From: Micropterus salmoides
Taxonomy: Eukaryota; Chordata; Actinopteri; Centrarchiformes; Centrarchidae
Direction of reading: 5' to 3'
DNA length: 64,000 nt
Assembly (NCBI RefSeq): GCF_014851395.1
Contig: NW_024040041.1
Span: 12,038,242-12,102,241, forward strand
In this document: positions 63,600 to 64,000 of the stretch, piece after piece
Layout: every line of letters starts with the position of its first letter
How positions within the stretch are numbered: the first letter of the stretch is position 1
Position numbers and translations under genes: made by a program
The notes under the pieces: generated by a model
Databases searched by the model: none
Told to the model about the DNA's origin: nothing
What the model saw: the letters and a program-made list of their open reading frames with translations, nothing else

Positions 63600-64000
63600 T
63601 GAGGTGAATCCAGAGGCTGGCAATGACCTGGTGTGGAGGCTGACTAAATAGGCACGTCTCAGGAGCTGCTTCCTTATTTTCCATACAGAAAACTGAAGAT
63701 ACACTCACACATGGTTCCTTCATTTTCTTAATCTTAATATTTATATAGTGCTAAGAATCAACAACCTTAACTGCAGCTCTATTTAGCAGTCAGCTTTTTG
63801 TTTTGGTTTGCTTGTGCGGTCTGGTCAAGTCCCTCCTGCTGTAACTGACTCCCTCAATATAAAACTGTGACCATTTCCCACACACAGGCAGATATATACC
63901 ACCTATCAGATATTGTTCTCCAGGGAATAATACAGTCTTGTCTTACAGCCAGGTGTTAATAAAGATAACTCTAATTGGGTGCTCAGGTTGTGTTTCTGAT

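Larger units (their letters stand above)
51536..64000. other. Non-coding stretch, presumed 5' intron or upstream of grin2a
   Basis: No exon is supported. Microsatellites lie at 51961-51990, 53896-53921, 56485-56504, 60042-60081, 63176-63210 and 63546-63597. Pyrimidine-rich DNA lies at 58470-58700. A less AT-rich block at 62354-62560 is open on both strands but matches no family I know. The rest is unique AT-rich sequence. Confidence 0.55.

Overview
The window is vertebrate nuclear DNA, most probably from a percomorph-type teleost fish. It is intron-rich, has very many long CA/GT microsatellites, and carries short DNA-transposon and LINE fragments whose sequences I recognise as typical of teleosts. 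There are no bacterial features, operons, rRNA, tRNA or CRISPR arrays. Repeat-family assignments rest on remembered consensus sequences and on visible terminal repeats; no search was run.

Only one gene can be supported: a grin2a-like NMDA-receptor GluN2A subunit gene on the minus strand. Two consecutive coding exons of its extracellular amino-terminal domain are present, at 7963-7797 and then 4585-4157. They have good splice sites and matching phases (0 to 2, then 2 to 2) and together equal about residues 139-337 of mammalian GluN2A. Residues matching the GluN2A zinc-site positions K233, E266 and D282 are kept. The first coding exon (signal peptide and start codon) was not found, so positions 7964-64000 are read as one very large 5' intron or upstream DNA. 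Positions 1-4156 are read as the following intron.

The most unusual part is the 3.2 kb intron at 4586-7796, which splits a stretch that I recall as one exon in mammals. Upstream of the real exon, in the same orientation, lie at least four sequences that each look like a 3' splice site followed by the start of the same exon: starts at 4831, 5269, 5384 and 5614, with a weaker one near 6868. The best of these (5614-5495) differs from the real exon largely by synonymous changes, then has a one-base frameshift and a stop. This looks like a ladder of decayed duplicate (possibly once alternative) exons.

The rest is intronic. Positions 7964-37000 hold microsatellites, a GA/CT-rich minisatellite (19244-19435), hAT-type miniature elements (19562-19841 and 27656-28137), LINE relics (18927-19110 and 23088-23137) and other dispersed repeats. 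Positions 37183-39540 are a mobile-element cluster: a LINE ORF2 end, then a Tc1/mariner element with TA target duplication and decayed transposase, itself filled with other inserted DNA. Positions 44204-44335 hold a LINE 3' tail with a GGAT tail, and 47371-48952 a group of DNA-transposon pieces. Positions 49000-64000 are mostly unique non-coding sequence with microsatellites.
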